DNA of 64,000 nt from Scolanthus callimorphus (GCA_033964015.1 CM066918.1:30604595-30668594); one strand, 5' to 3'; counted from the first letter of the stretch, positions 24,001 to 37,000 are shown. A program made the numbers and translations. Notes: generated by a model from the sequence alone, not told the origin.

Positions 24001-27000
24001 CCTGTTTAAAATTGCCTGAATTGGTGTCTGGACCACTTTGACACCAATCAGGATCAAATAAAATTCAATTTTCTTCCATTCCCAGGTTTTAACTGGAAAC
24101 AGTAACTGCTGTACTGTAGTTAGACGTAATCTAACCCCGTACATGAGGGCGAGGTTTGTCCGGTTTTGTCCGGTAAAATGGGTCTTATGGCCGTCCATGA
24201 GGGTCGAAGTATATGGTGTACCCATCAGTGAAGGTCAGTGAAACAAAACAATGGTGTTAAACTTTCTTTCTTTCTAAAAGTCTTCCCTTTTCCTGGTTCC
24301 ATTCAGCAAAATGTCCGGGTGAGTTTGGTCGTGAAAAGCTTGTTGTCCATTTCCCTGCTAGCAGAAGCCTCTTTTCTCTGCATTTCGCTGGGAAGTTGTC
24401 CATATATCATCGTGGAAGGTTAGGGCAACAGAACACGCTGATAAACCGTGGCATGATAAATACAGGCCCATTGCAGGGTAAAACGTGCTGGGGCCCCTTA
24501 GCATGGTAAATCATTCTGGGGGAGATTTACGAGGTTAAGAAAATGCCACCAAAATTTATAAAATCTACGGTGGAGGGGCGAGCCCCCTGGTTCCTCCCCC
24601 CGCTACGAGAGAGTGGAATGCTTTCGTGACAGGTAACGGACAAAGCGACAAAGTAATATTTTCCTTTTTTTCTGTTCACATTCCTGTAGTAAAATATGAA
24701 ACGTGTATTTCTGTGAGTGATGTGTATTCGTCTGACGACAAGGGGTGCCCGAACCTACAGTTTTATGTCCAACTCTTTGGTGAGAAGGGATTCACGAGAC
24801 GGCTTCCTTTGGAGATCACAGCGAATATGGCGAAACAGCAAGGTATCAACACGAACATGGAGGACAACCCAGTGAAATACAAACGGAAACTCGTAACTAG
24901 CGACGTGGGATGGGTGAGTCAACTTCCTTCGACAATCGTTCGCTCATCCGTATTACGCTCTCTCCCTCGCTCGCTCATTTGTTTTCACATGAAAGCTTTT
25001 CCGGAGCTGATTTACTACATTTCGTTATTAGTAAAATCTTAAATTTGATTAACAAAAACAAACACAGGACATCCAGACATGAGCTGAAGCATCGTATGGC
25101 GACCGTACGGTGCTTACGTCCACGCCAGAGATTTCAGTTCAATGCTCGGTAGCGACTCAGTGACCTAGCGGTGAGAGTACGCCCGGCCACCAGACCATTT
25201 TAAAGAAGGCCCCTGTTGCGTCAACGTATTTATAGGTCAGAAAGTCGTCATGGCGATCCATGTGGGACGCTTGCTAATAAATCTTATTCGTTCTTGTTTT
25301 CAATACATTTAACTCCTTATTCGTTTCGTAATTCGGCAATTCTATTTTATCGTTAGGATCTTTTTCAAGTAGTTTCTAATAGTCCACGTGACAAGCCGTT
25401 ATTGACAACCTTCTGTTTACGCATGCGCATAAACATTACCAAGATTATATCGAGTCACCTCGCGGGGGAGACTCTGGTGACAGCCATTGACGCATGCGCG
25501 AGATTTGATACAGAGCCGCAATCTCGTACCCAGAGCCCGTCATCTTTTGGCCAGCGGCAAGAGAAAGAACTCACTGCGCATGCTCCAGCGCTCAAAATCA
25601 GCCAATCAGCAAAGCTCCTCAAATGGATGTCACCAGAACCTGCCCCGCGAGGTGACGAGCCGGGGAGCTCTCGGTATGAGGATGAAAGCGAGTATTGCCG
25701 AGCAACAGCCACATACACGTACTCTTCCTCCTAGTATCACTTATATTATCCACGGCAGAACTTTGACCTGTGAAAAAAAATCAAACTACTCGTTTTCTAT
25801 CATTTTTTCCATCACTAGGTCAAACATATAAAGATCACGTACCAAAACGGAACCGCGATCACACGCGAGAAAGGCAACACGATTGTTAGGCGGCTACGGC
25901 GCATGTCAATAAGATCTCGTAACCATGAAAGAGAGGCCGCCATGAGCCCTGAATATGGGTTCTTCGTGGAGGACATTGAAGTTGACATCGCGCAGACTGG
26001 CCAGCATTTCACGTTCCCCTGTAGACAGTGGCTTCTACAAGGATCAAGTAAGGACCGGCCGCTTCATTATAGGAATAGTTTAAAAGAGGGAATTTGGAAA
26101 TGGGGTTGAACATTACTAAAGGGCGGGCACATACCCACCCTGGCATCGTCTCGCCTCCCAGATCCTGCAGTCATTTCACCAGCGCCCGATGCCACAAATA
26201 ATTCCGTTCGTACTTCATGTATGGTACATCCTACTGTACTCTGCATAGCTTCGTTAAGAAACTTGGAGAGATTCCTGTAGAGTACACTATGAGGTACCAT
26301 ATGTGAAGTACCTACACTCCTGTTGGCCGAGTGGAAGCGGGAGGGCTGGTTACGTCTCCTACCTTACCACAGGAAGCCCGCCAAGAAGGCCGAAGGGACG
26401 GACTAACATGTGGACTAAGCTGGTTTTACTGTTAATGTGACAGAAACAACTTTCAGAAGCTCGCTGCGCATTGAATGAGCCTCTGGAACTCCGTATATTT
26501 TGTTGTTGTTTGGTTGTTGTTAAATATTTTGTGGGGGTGAGGGGGGATTCTCCTTTTATTAGATTTTGAATTTTGCGTGTTTGACTGGTTACCTTTTATT
26601 TGTTAGTATTTTACACTTATTTGTTTGCTCATCAATGGACACGCGCCCTGTCCTGAGATGTTGCTCGTGCCCCCGCTGGAAAAACGACCGGAGACTCCTG
26701 TTCACATGCAGAGGCTTATGTTGCATTTGCGGTTTCTGAGTAGCATGAATTTACAATGTATTTGAATATGTCTTATAGTGTCAAAACAATTTTTCACCTG
26801 ATCTGATATTCTTCATTTGTGGCTTTGTTATCTGCACAATATACTACCTGAAACCTTTATCTAAGCGAAATAATGACATGCTAAAACAATAAGCGAAATG
26901 TGCTCAGAAATGAATAAATTATGACGATTTTGTAATGTATTCTTTGAAAAATATGCAGAACATTTCACTTGACTTTCCATTCGCATGACACATGGCTCAA

Positions 27001-30000
27001 GGTGCAGGAAACGAGATTATTTCCGAACGAGAAGAACTACTGAAAGAAACGACGACTGATGGATCAAAATGGTCGAATAGAATTTTCGGAGATCGACAAA
27101 GACAACGCGGTTGCGAAGAAATAGAACTAGGAGGTAAATTTTGACAGGGTCGATCATACTTTTGTAAAGTACCTCGTGCGGAATAGATCGGATTTGGTGG
27201 ATACGAAGGCCTTGGAAAATTCATCTTTCACCATTATGGGTCTGTGGATTTCTGCAAAAATGTTGTATGTATGCTTTAGTTAATTTCATGTGTTACAAAA
27301 TTGCCCGAAATGCAAAGGAAATCATCACCTTTTCCCCTCTATTATGTTTGCAAGGTGCTGGTGTTCAAGAGATTTGTTTCGTTCATGTGTTATGAGAGGC
27401 TACGAGTGAACGAAAGAGTCCAAATTGAAAATTGTTGTTGTTTGTTTTTCTTTCACACGTTAAATTGTGAACGAAGTATTTCTAATTTACAGCACAAGTG
27501 TGATTTTTACAAAAAGGAAGAAATAATTCTCAAAGAAATGTGTTTTGACCGAAAACAAAACAGAGCAATATCCTTATTATTCTTGCGGTAAGATCTCTAG
27601 CATTACAGTAACACAACTATATTAATTTCGAATATATAGAATCTCTGAGTGATATATAGATACCAAAGGTCTTTGATTCTAATCACTGTCAAATAACAAA
27701 AACAATTTCAATACTAACTCGCGCAGGGAATTAGTATTGCTGTTGTAAATATAAAGTCAGTACGCAATGACAATGATAATACCTATTGAAATGGTTAAAC
27801 CTGCCATTGAATTTGCAATGAATAGCGATTTCATGCAAGCGTTACACAATGCCAGCTAAACAATCCACGGTCCTCGGGGTTTCACGGTTTCGGCGTAGGA
27901 AAGATACAGATCGTTTTCTGAGCTGCTGGCAACAATTCACCTGTCCTGGTCTTTTTCACAACAGAAGGATAGGACACTTTGCCGGCAATTAGTTACCTAG
28001 CTCAGGCCCGAAAAAAGCGGATCAATGTGGTATGAATTCACTTTTTTATTGAGAAACCGCTAGTCAAAATTCGCTAGAAAATGCAAATATAATATAAGTA
28101 CTTTATTTACTGTGCACAAATGTGGGCTTTTTGTCGCGCGGGGGGGGGGGGGGGGGGTGCTTGCGCACCCCCGGAACCACCCCTGGCTACGGGCCTGTAG
28201 CTACTGCGACACGCGAGTCAATATCACTACATAGTGCTCAAAAATATGCCGAGTTGTGGTCTTCAGGAGAGAAAGGAGTTTTAAAAAACAAAACGCAAAG
28301 TAATTACACTTAGCCAATCAGAAATGAAACCCATTCAACAACCAACCAACCAGGTGACGAAGCTAGTAAGGCCGACTTGCGTTTAGTCGTGACCCAAGAA
28401 AAGAAAGACGATTGCTGGACTAACCCAACCATTTGTTTGGTTTTTGTTTGTAATCTGATTGGCTAGGAAAACAAAGTCGCGGTGCTCAGAATCGAAACGC
28501 GAAGAAAACGCAAAAACAAAGTAGATCTGATTTACTTTCGATAGTCTCTGAAATTCGCTCTATATTTCATCTGTTTTTATCGCAGCGGCATTTGATGCGA
28601 GGCATCGTCACAGGTCACGTGTTGCGAGCGCGGCGTCCAACACGGCCATCACTGATGACGACATCCAGCACGTTCTACTGCAAGAAGAGGAGGACACACA
28701 AGAGGACTGGAAACCAGTCAAGGCACCCGCGGGGATCAAGTCATGGCGCAGGGAGCCCAAGAAAATGGAGACGACTCGACTTACTAAAGTAAGACAGGTC
28801 TACCACACGGATAGGGTTGTGTGATCTCATGCTTTGGCGCCTCTTATCCAATCAGAATCGTTATATAATCCACTCATTTCTTTCCAGTTAAGGTTGTTGT
28901 TCGGGCGATCGTATCCCGCAATGAACTAAGGATGCTGTTTCATGTTGATGTTATCTCTGATTTTTGTTTTTTGTTTTTTTTCTTGGTTCTGTTTTTTTTT
29001 TTTTGTCTACCAAAAAATCTACCTTTCTCATTAGTGACCAATAAATCAGCAAGTGAGAGTCTTTTGTTTATTGGCGCTAAACTATTGTGCAATGCGGGCC
29101 TTTGGCTTGCAGGCGCGGGCATGTAATTTTTAGTGCCAACTTTGGTACAAGTACTGTAACTACAGTCATGAACTTGGCCTGTGCATTTTAAAAATCCCGC
29201 GTGCGCCCGGGAGGCTGTGCCATGCATCTTTTTAAGATCCTGAGTACGCCCCTGGTGACCTCGCCGTGGGGCGAGCATTTTTGCTCTCGTGCAAAGGTTT
29301 TTCACACTTAGCATAAACGATATGGTTTTGCAAACTAAAAGCCTGTTCCATTTTTCCTTAATTGCTTCCTCTAGACAACGTTCGACCTTGACGGGATACC
29401 ATACGAACACGGTAAGCCTGTCAAAACTTAGTTTTACTGCACTCTTCATAATTCTGCGAGCTCACTTTGAACTCTGAATTCTGCAACAGTTTTCATCGTG
29501 TGATCGCACAACCAACACTTAGAAACCACAAACACCACTCAGATGTTTTGCAAAAGCTATCAGGAAACGCTTTGAAAACACAATAAGCCAGTACAGAGCT
29601 CGCCGAATTATGAAAACCACAGTAACTGTGGACCACTTCTAGTCCTACTTATAAACCTTGGTTTATACAAGTTCGTGGTGTTGGGGTTTATAGAGCAGAT
29701 CTCGTATATGACTGTGAAAAGTGCCGCGACTACGCGATTTCATTCCATATCTACACAGCAGGCCAGGTTCCGTGCCGCACTTTTCACAGTCATACGAAAT
29801 CTGCTCTATAAACCGTAGGGAGGACTTATATTCGGATGAAGCTTATCACCATGAGTTTTCGATATTCAGTCAGGCCCTGAAGTGGGCTATATATAGGTCT
29901 ATAGCTATAAGTCGCTTATCCTCTATTTCTACTGGCAGTGATCCAGCTTATGACTGACTGGGATCTCCGTAAGAAGTGGGATGAGACCTTCGAGAAGGTG

Positions 30001-31925
30001 ATCATGCTAGAGGACGATGGCGAGTCCAAGGTCATGTATTGGTGAGTAAACTCACGTGTTTTTCTCATATTATATTAAGGAGGCTCGTAAGCAGGTTTTC
30101 ATTTTCACACCCCTTCAACTTCTATGGTATATATCACAGGGAATTTCTGCAGAAACCCATCCATGGGAAAGCTGAAATTCCCAAGGTACATACATGGACC
30201 TGGACGTGGATAGCCACGGGAAATCTGGACACTTCACGTGCTTCTACCATGGGAAATTAAGCTTTTCCCATGGATGGGTTTCTGCAGAAATTCCCTGAGT
30301 ATATGATCATATATCTCATGTAGTAATGCACAGAAAGGCAAGTTACTTTGTAAACATGCAATGTATTGTTCTTTCTGGTCATGATTAAACTTTTCGAGCT
30401 CCAAAGTTTCCGAGCTCTATTTTTGCTCACGAAGAAAACAAAACATCTGATGTTGCTTGGAATCACAGTTGAGAAACTCTAGGATATTTTTTTTGGCAAG
30501 GAGAGTTCAATTATTTCATAGCTTGCATGGATATATTTTTTAAACCATAATTTGTTTTTTTAATTTTTAAAAAAAAAATTAAGTAAGGCTGCAAACAAAC
30601 AAAAAATGCTTACTTTCATTCAAACTTGTGAATCATGTAAAGAAAGCGGGGTAGAGAAGTGACTCCTCCAAGGGTGATATTCTGTCCCGTTAAGCTTGAA
30701 ATGAAGACAGACGTGGGGAGGACGACGCCTTTCTATTTTTTTAATATTAAAATATGTCTTTTCTTCCTTTTTGCTTCCTACTTGCCCCTGACGATGTGAA
30801 TCACTTATCCTTTCTAGTTGCCTAAAGATGCCTCGCTTGTACCGCATGTGGGAGCTCGTCCTCTCTACCATGGAGAAACGATACTCTGGAAGGGAGCCGT
30901 GTCACGTGACTGTATGGTGTAGCACTGAGCATAGCAGCGTCTCGGAAGAGGCGAAGGCCACACTCAAAAGGTACGTAGCTATGGCAACTCTGTGACCATG
31001 GTAACCGAAGATGAAGCAGCCATTTTGGTTACGGCATTGTGTAGTTAGATCACATTTCAAAGACCACAGAGTGACTGCAGATTTGTCCAAAGTAAAAAAA
31101 AAAACTATAGTGATTGTTTGACGTGCCACGGAGCTGTGGGCGATAAAAGCCGTCCACAAAGCAACCTACCTGAAATGATGTCTATCAGGGGGTGAGCCCC
31201 TGTGTCTGTAACGCCGTGTCAAGGGCGCGGGCTTGTTCAAAGGATAAACAAAACTAGTTTAGGAGGGATGGCGTTCTTATATTATATAAGAATTAGAAAT
31301 TTGCACTTTCTCCTGTCTTTCTCCCAGCCAAAATATCTATCGAGTCCATCAGACATTTGAGTGAAGAAACATTTGTTTTAATCGGCAATGGATGCTGCCA
31401 TGTTTGTCAAGGTCAAAGAGCCTCAAATATTATTAAGGAGCCCAAACACGAGCTATTACGAAATACCACAGGTAGCCCATGAAAAAACACTTCGGCTAAA
31501 AATCATCGCGATTACTGTAATGATATTGCACCTAATTTTTCCTTGAGCTTCTGGAAAACGGCACCTCCTTCTTGATACGGAAAAGGGGTTGGCTAGCCAT
31601 CCTACTCATCCACCCCCTCCCCACCCCCCTGTATCCAACCATGACTTTCGCACTTTGTTATTACAAAAAAAAACCGCTGATTTTTCCATCTTTTAACAGA
31701 CTCCACGTGCGCTTATCGGGCCTTGTAATCAGGCCAAATGGTAAACAGTCCTCTCGTCTTACCCTTCTCACTCGGATGCGAACACACGAGGGCACCCCTC
31801 GGCCGTTAAAACACACCTTCCTCAACGGACGTCCTGCAGATTGGATTAGGCAATTCAAAGATTACTATATACAAAATGGAATCAAGAAAACGGAAAGCTC
31901 AGCGGGAAATGATGATGTGTTTTGA
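21065..31925 (+). CDS. Gene B: discoidin-PLAT-START protein (spliced, one frameshift)
   Basis: Coding exons: 21065-21125, 23561-23870, 24086-24233, 24690-24913, 25819-26047, 28586-28788, 29375-29411, 29939-30041, 30818-30970, 31700-31925. Predicted length is about 564 aa. Residues 23-173 form an F5/8C domain (VECALGMES, CFLQIDLG, FVRFCPVKW, MRVEVYG). Residues 175-322 form a PLAT/LH2 domain (FYVQLFGEKG, FFVEDIEVD, FTFPCRQWL). Residues from about 345 to the end form a START domain (LRKKWDETFEKV, GLVIRP, HTFLNGRPADWIRQFKDYY). No signal peptide or membrane span is visible. Each domain family binds membranes or lipids, so a membrane-tethered lipid binder is plausible but unproven. Exon 2 needs one extra base near 23601 to join its two halves; without it the protein is truncated. 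The START exon sizes and phases equal those of gene A. The start at 21065 is the only in-frame ATG that reaches the discoidin motif. Confidence 0.75.
21280..21534 (+). mobile_element. TTAA-flanked MITE (copy 1), gene B intron 1
   Basis: TTAA at 21280 is followed by AGGGGCTCTCGCACGCTT. The right end is AAGCGTGCGAGTGCCCCT, then TTAA. The second copy at 41369-41623 has the same 255-bp length and orientation. The TTAA target site points to the piggyBac superfamily. Confidence 0.85.
21555..21905. repeat. Foldback repeat, gene B intron 1
   Basis: A block of about 58 bp at 21555-21613 (CGCCATCATCGTGGTCAAAA) is mirrored at 21848-21905. A third partial copy of TTTTGACCACG is near 22046. Confidence 0.7.
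22176..22557. repeat. Foldback repeat, gene B intron 1
   Basis: Outer arms read CATTGCCGGATTTCAAGCCG on the left and the complement on the right. The arms continue inward for about 170 bp with lower identity (AAACTATACAA, AAAGTTTGG). Nothing coding is recognised. Confidence 0.75.
22921..23178. repeat. Foldback MITE, gene B intron 1
   Basis: The ends AATAGTCCAGTTTC and GAAACTGGACTATT are complementary. Inner TACCGCTGAATAGGCATC also pairs with GATGCCTATTCAGCGGTA. Confidence 0.8.
25066..25290 (+). repeat. Interspersed repeat with tRNA-like block (copy 1)
   Basis: It shares with 62840-63095 the blocks CGTATGGCGACCGTACGGT, CCACGCCAGAGATTTC, GGTGAGAGTACGCCCGGCCA and CAACGTATTTATAGG. CTAGCGGTGAGAGTAC resembles a polymerase III A box, so a SINE is possible. 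No B box or poly-A tail was found. Confidence 0.6.
25455..25690. repeat. Composite MITE, gene B intron 4
   Basis: The outer ends belong to the CACCTCGCGGGG / CCCCGCGAGGTG family. Its centre carries a piece of the CTCGTACCCAGAGCCCGTCA element seen intact at 33390. It ends about 130 bp upstream of the exon 5 acceptor. Confidence 0.65.
26048..28585. other. Gene B intron 5
   Basis: No exon is supported here. It contains a short G run at 28140-28157 and otherwise A/T-rich sequence. The short open frame at 27301-27591 shows no recognisable domain. Confidence 0.5.
30137..30297. mobile_element. Compact MITE with CAGGGAATTTCTGCAG ends
   Basis: The ends CAGGGAATTTCTGCAGAAAC and the exact complement enclose a second paired block around CCATCCATGGGAAA. 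This 161-bp element is a short relative of the one at 10843-11528. It begins about 95 bp after the exon 8 donor of gene B. Confidence 0.8.
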
Positions 31926-32631
31926 CATTTTATGGGGCTACAGCCGAATTCGTTGTCAAGTTCACGCTGCCAGAAGCGCGCCCATCAGTAGAAGCTTCCA
32001 TCTCAGATAGATACGTGCAAGGCATGTTTTGACTGACCTAGTTATTTTTAGAAACAGTTTTCTTATATTGTTTAACAAGATCGGTTGTGGCAAGGCAAGA
32101 TGCCTGCCGTAACCCACTCTAAACATTAAAAGACAAACAGGGAAAATATATATATAAACAATCCGGCAATATGCGAGAAATTTTTGTGCCGTTCAATGGA
32201 ATCGGGCTTGTGTGGAAACAATAGAAAACTGTTTCTAAAGATAGTCAGTCAAAAAGCTGCCTCTATATACCCTAGTATGAGAGAGGAAGCTCCTGACGCT
32301 GTGCGGTTTCGTTTTTTATAAAAGGCTCAGGCAAATGCCGCGAAGAATGCCAGTGGGCTGCACGGCGAAACAAAAGCTCAAAATCCGAATCTGTCCAACG
32401 CGAAACAACGAATGCGCCTGTATGCAAGTGATATCAGAATTGTACTTTTTCTAGCATGGATTTTTTTTAATTGTCCTTTACTGCCATTTTCATAATTCTG
32501 CAAACTTCCACTTTACATTTCAGAACGTCAAACTGCGTTTTCGCTTCCGTCAATCAAACCTTTTAAAACAGGCGCACGGATCTTTTCTCAGTTTCGTTTG
32601 CAAAATTGGTTTCAAGCCTCGCTAGTTCTTA
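31926..32631. other. Intergenic DNA after gene B
   Basis: No coding exon or clear repeat is recognised. The sequence is A/T-rich and includes a short TATATATA run near 32148. No clear AATAAA is close to the stop codon. Confidence 0.45.
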
Positions 32632-32935
32632 TTGTTCAAAAAACCTCTCAAAGGCTGCGTGAGATCACCCAGAGCTGTTCACTCGTTTGATTGACGGAAG
32701 CCAAACCGCGGTTTGTTAGGTGGCGTAGTGTTATTAGTTCAAAAAACCTCTCAAAGCCGCGTGAGCCACCCAGAGATGTTCACTCGTTTGATTGACGGAA
32801 GCCAAACCGCAGTTTGTTAGGTGGCGTAGTGTTATTAGCTCAAAAACCTCTCAAAGCCTGCGTGAAATCACCCAGAGTTGTTCACTCGTTTGATTGACGG
32901 AAGCCAAACCGCGGTTTGCTATATTGGCTCAGAGT
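32632..32935 (+). repeat. Tandem repeat of about 99 bp, three copies
   Basis: The block running from CAAAAAACCTCTCAAAG through GAAGCCAAACCGCGGTTTG to GTGGCGTAGTGTTATTAG is repeated almost three times. The third copy stops after CGGTTTGCTA. No coding potential is seen. Confidence 0.8.
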
Positions 32936-33389
32936 GCGCAGAATTATCAAAATTGCAGTAAAATTGTTGTAATTATTAAACGTACTCAGCTTACTCATTT
33001 GCAACACTTCTATCTGCCTGATTTTGAATGGGAGCCATTAATGTCAAACATATTACATGTACCAATTTCAAACTAGTTCCATGTTTTAAAATATTATTTC
33101 CGCTATATCGCAAAATTGTATATATATAAAATTTTATATATTTTACTAGATACATACTTTAAAAATTTGAAGTAAATAAATATCGAATCCATAAGTGATA
33201 TCGTCATAAATTATGTGTGATGTGGTGTATCAGTGTTCGTTTATTTTGTTTTTGTTTGATCGCAGATAGCGTCATTTAACTACAACTACGAAAATCCTCT
33301 AAGAATGTGCCAACACGAAGGTTTCTGAGATGGTGGCATAGCATGTGCAAATAGTTCACTCCCGGAGTTCACTCAACAAAGTCGCCCCG

Positions 33390-33609
33390 CAATCTCGTAC
33401 CCAGAGCCCGTCATCTTTTGGCCAGCGGCAAGATTCAGGGCTCTGGGGGAATCCGATTTGTGAGCATGCGTGGTAGGTCAAAAACGTAACGAACTTTCAT
33501 ACAACGTTCAAACCGGAAACCCAGAATCTGGGTTTTAAAAAAATCGATTCCCCCAGAGCCCTGAATCTTGCCGCTGGCCAAAAGATGACGGGCTGTGGGT
33601 ACGAGATTG
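33390..33609. mobile_element. Mutator-like MITE with 10-bp target duplication
   Basis: The element runs from CAATCTCGTACCCAGAGCCC to its complement and is palindromic for most of its 220 bp. AGTCGCCCCG occurs directly on both sides (33380-33389 and 33610-33619). A 9-10 bp target duplication is typical of Mutator-like elements. Confidence 0.85.
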
Positions 33610-34091
33610 AGTCGCCCCGTTGAATTTGAGTTTATTGCGCATGCTCACTAAGAAGTATCTAACGATGACATCACAATAAAACTTGATTGACAGGCAAACT
33701 ACAGAAGCATTAATGAAAACACTGAGTTTTTGCACCTGCTCTGAAAACTGACTTGAAGAAAGTCAATTCTGTTAACTACTTTATTTCCCGTTCACTCTTA
33801 AAACGGTGCAGTCAGACGAACTAAAGCACGTTTATAGAATACATTTCCTTCAAAAATCTTCTGTTTAACTAAAGGAGTCAAGTTTCAGCGTTTTCCCACT
33901 AATGAATTCCAAACATTCGTATAAGTATAACCATGGCGCAGTGATCAAAAAGCTATGAATTATTGAGAGCTGGTAATTTCCATAATCCCCCTCAAGAAGC
34001 AGTGTGCGGAATATATCTTAATATTTTGTTTTGTTGAGCAAAAATTCAGAAAGCACTTCCGATAGGAAACAACTTCAACAGAAAAACCATT

Positions 34092-37000
34092 ATGTGGTTA
34101 TTGGGGATCATGATCGTTCTGGTAACAATTTTCAAGATTTTGTTTCGTTATTTTGGTGCAGTTTTCGTATGTTTTTTGTCAATTTTCGTTTGTTAAACTC
34201 CATAAATTTATTATTGCCCCGTTTCAGGTTTCGGGCTCGATCGCGCAAGAAAGCAGCAACGGTAAGAAGTGTTCTTTTAAAATTATTTTTGAATCTTGTT
34301 TTAATCTGACATGATAATTGTACTGATGAATAAAGTAAAACGATTTCGGAAGGACCGTTCCGTGGGATTATTGTTAGACTGGCGTTTCAAGGGAATATCA
34401 TCAACGCGCTACCATTACTCATTAAACTGAGAGGATTGTTTCGGATATTTTAGTGGAACAGATATTTTTTTATAATACTTTTCCGCTATTCCTTTTTAAT
34501 TCTTAAATGTATTTTTCGCATGTTCTGTGTATAAGAACCTGCCAAGAACCTTTTAGGGAAAACTGAATACAGTTAGACGTGTTTGATTAATGTTGCTGCG
34601 CACCCGGGATTTCAAAAAGCTTTTAACGACTTCCTTGCACTTGCTGTTTTGGTAAATATCCAGTACTATCTGGAAGGAAGAACGTCAAGATCACGGATAG
34701 TACTTAAAAAAGTTTGGTTATAATTAAAAATATAACTTCTTGGTTTCCGGGTGCTAGGTGAGCCGATTTTTTATTACTTTCATTCGAGTCCGAAGTCTGA
34801 TACATGTCGTTTATGGTTAATAACAGTGAAATACATTATTATTTCGTGATATTTTTACAAGTTACTTCTGCACGTGTATACATCGCCCTTAGCACCTAGT
34901 GGCTTATCTCTCTGTCCCTTCAGTATCACTCGAGCTCGCCCCAGAATCCACTACAGAATTTGCCCCAGAATCCACTACAGAATCCCAAGAACCAACAACA
35001 TCGTTAGAGCAGGCCAGCGCCAGCTTACAAGCCTCTCCTCCATCCCAAGGCATCAATGCGCAGGCGTCAAACTCAACACCCGCGTTACAAGGTGCTGCGG
35101 GCTCAACCGGTGCCACCATGACACTTGAGGTGCCATCGAGCATGTTCAGCCCGTCATCAACCGCTGGACAGCCAGCACCGACAAGTTCATCTCAACCAGC
35201 AATAAGTCGTGAGTAGAGGTTAATAATATACGAGACTCGAGAGACTCATAGTGTCAAGAGAAAACGCACCGACTTGTTAGTATTCGAGTCCAAACATACT
35301 AATCTAGTTTTGCAAAACCCCATTTCCCACGGGGATAGTATCAGGCTTTTTCTCTCGCGCGCATGTGGCGCGCGCTTGTCGAGGTCTGTCCCATTTATAG
35401 CCGAACTCTTCCTACAGATTGTGTTCGGGTTTTCCATGATTTTGAATGGGCAAATAGGTTTCAGTTCCAACAATCCAACCTCGAGAATGGGACAATCGTT
35501 TCCTCCGCACCCTAGTGATGTTCGTTTAGTTCAAGGTACGGTCTTTACACTTTAACCCCAACAAAGTTTCCTGGAAATTAATAGACTATATTTCAACCAT
35601 CATGAGGGATGTCAAAAGTTAAAAACTAACGCACTTCGAGTTGCATATGTGTATCCGCGGTCATAAGCACTGAGTAGAAAAGTTGAATACTCAGTCGTGA
35701 TATCATTAAATCATCTCGTGGTCTCTCCGTGTGGCGAAGCTCAACTCATCATAACTCGAAGAAACACTGCATGAATATGAACATAGTCCGTTGTCTGGAC
35801 ATTGCGATAGCCACTGTCATTGTTTACATTAGTTTCAGGGCTACAAAATCTTCTCAACCAATTGTTAAATAGAACCCAACAAGGAGGTAAGGCGTTCATA
35901 CAAAACACAAAACGCCGTCCATAACCATCTTAAATGCATACGATCGGACGCCATTCTTTTCTTCAGTCGTCTTCTATAGTACATACGTGCGCCTTTACCA
36001 AGCCGTCGGACATCTATTGACGTTCGTGGTCATCTAGCTTTCTTCCTGCATAACGTCTGCCTCTTCTGAAGCTTTCGGCGTTCCAGCTCCAACTGCAGCT
36101 CCACATTTCCTTCTGCATGCATCTTACCTGCTCTCTACCTTCACCGAAGATGTCGACAAGCCTCAATTTGCATCATCTCCAAAGTTATCCACTATATTTT
36201 TCGTTACTGTTCATTTATATGTTCTTGTACTCGCAACACTCATTTACATCTCTTCACATCCATTGGGAATCATCGACTTAGTGAAATAAGTAAGCGGGCA
36301 GGACCATCATGCTCATTCAATCTTCTTAACACATGTCATCCTTCGTGGACCTATTTCTTAACTTGGATTGATACTTAGAAATGATACTTTCGCTTCATAT
36401 CTTACCATATTATACTCGAACTCTTACTCCAGTCGAACTCTTACTCACTCAAACTCTTACTCCACTCGAACTCTGAGCTTTTGCTTTCTTACGTTCAAAA
36501 CGCTATGGCGCTCACATATCTTTCATGTTGTTGTAAATTCTTAACAACAATACGCTCGTACATGCATCATTCCCAAACAAAACGGTCTGCTAACCTAACC
36601 CAGGTCCTAAAGTTGCCTTAAAATGCCTTAAGTTACCTAGCCAATGCAAATAACCAGAAAATGTAACCATTGTAATCTGTCATATCACCCACTTTTTGAT
36701 ATTGCTATTACTTTTTTTCGATGTTTTTTTTATTTATCCACGTCATTTAAAAACGGCGACTTAAGTATCCGTGAATGCAATTCTTAATTGTTTTCCCAGC
36801 TCAGCCTACACAAAATGAATGCGCGAATCTTGACTGGGAACCTGATGTCCAAACAGGCTGCACGACCAAGGAATGCATAGAGGTAATTCATGCTACTTAC
36901 TCCTGTTTTCATATAATTGTTTCCTTTCCTAGAATGTCAGTCGCTCTGTTTTAGCACGTGAAAATGTTAAACAAATTGTGCTTCCTTTTAGACCTCTGTC

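Noticed and set aside
24238..24423. Frame between gene B exons 3 and 4 ending near VEG
   Set aside because: Exon 3 (24086-24233) joins exon 4 in phase without it, and it has its own stop in intron sequence.
35274..35555. 93-codon frame in gene C intron 3
   Set aside because: It has no domain, and exon 3 joins exon 4 at 36800 in phase without it.
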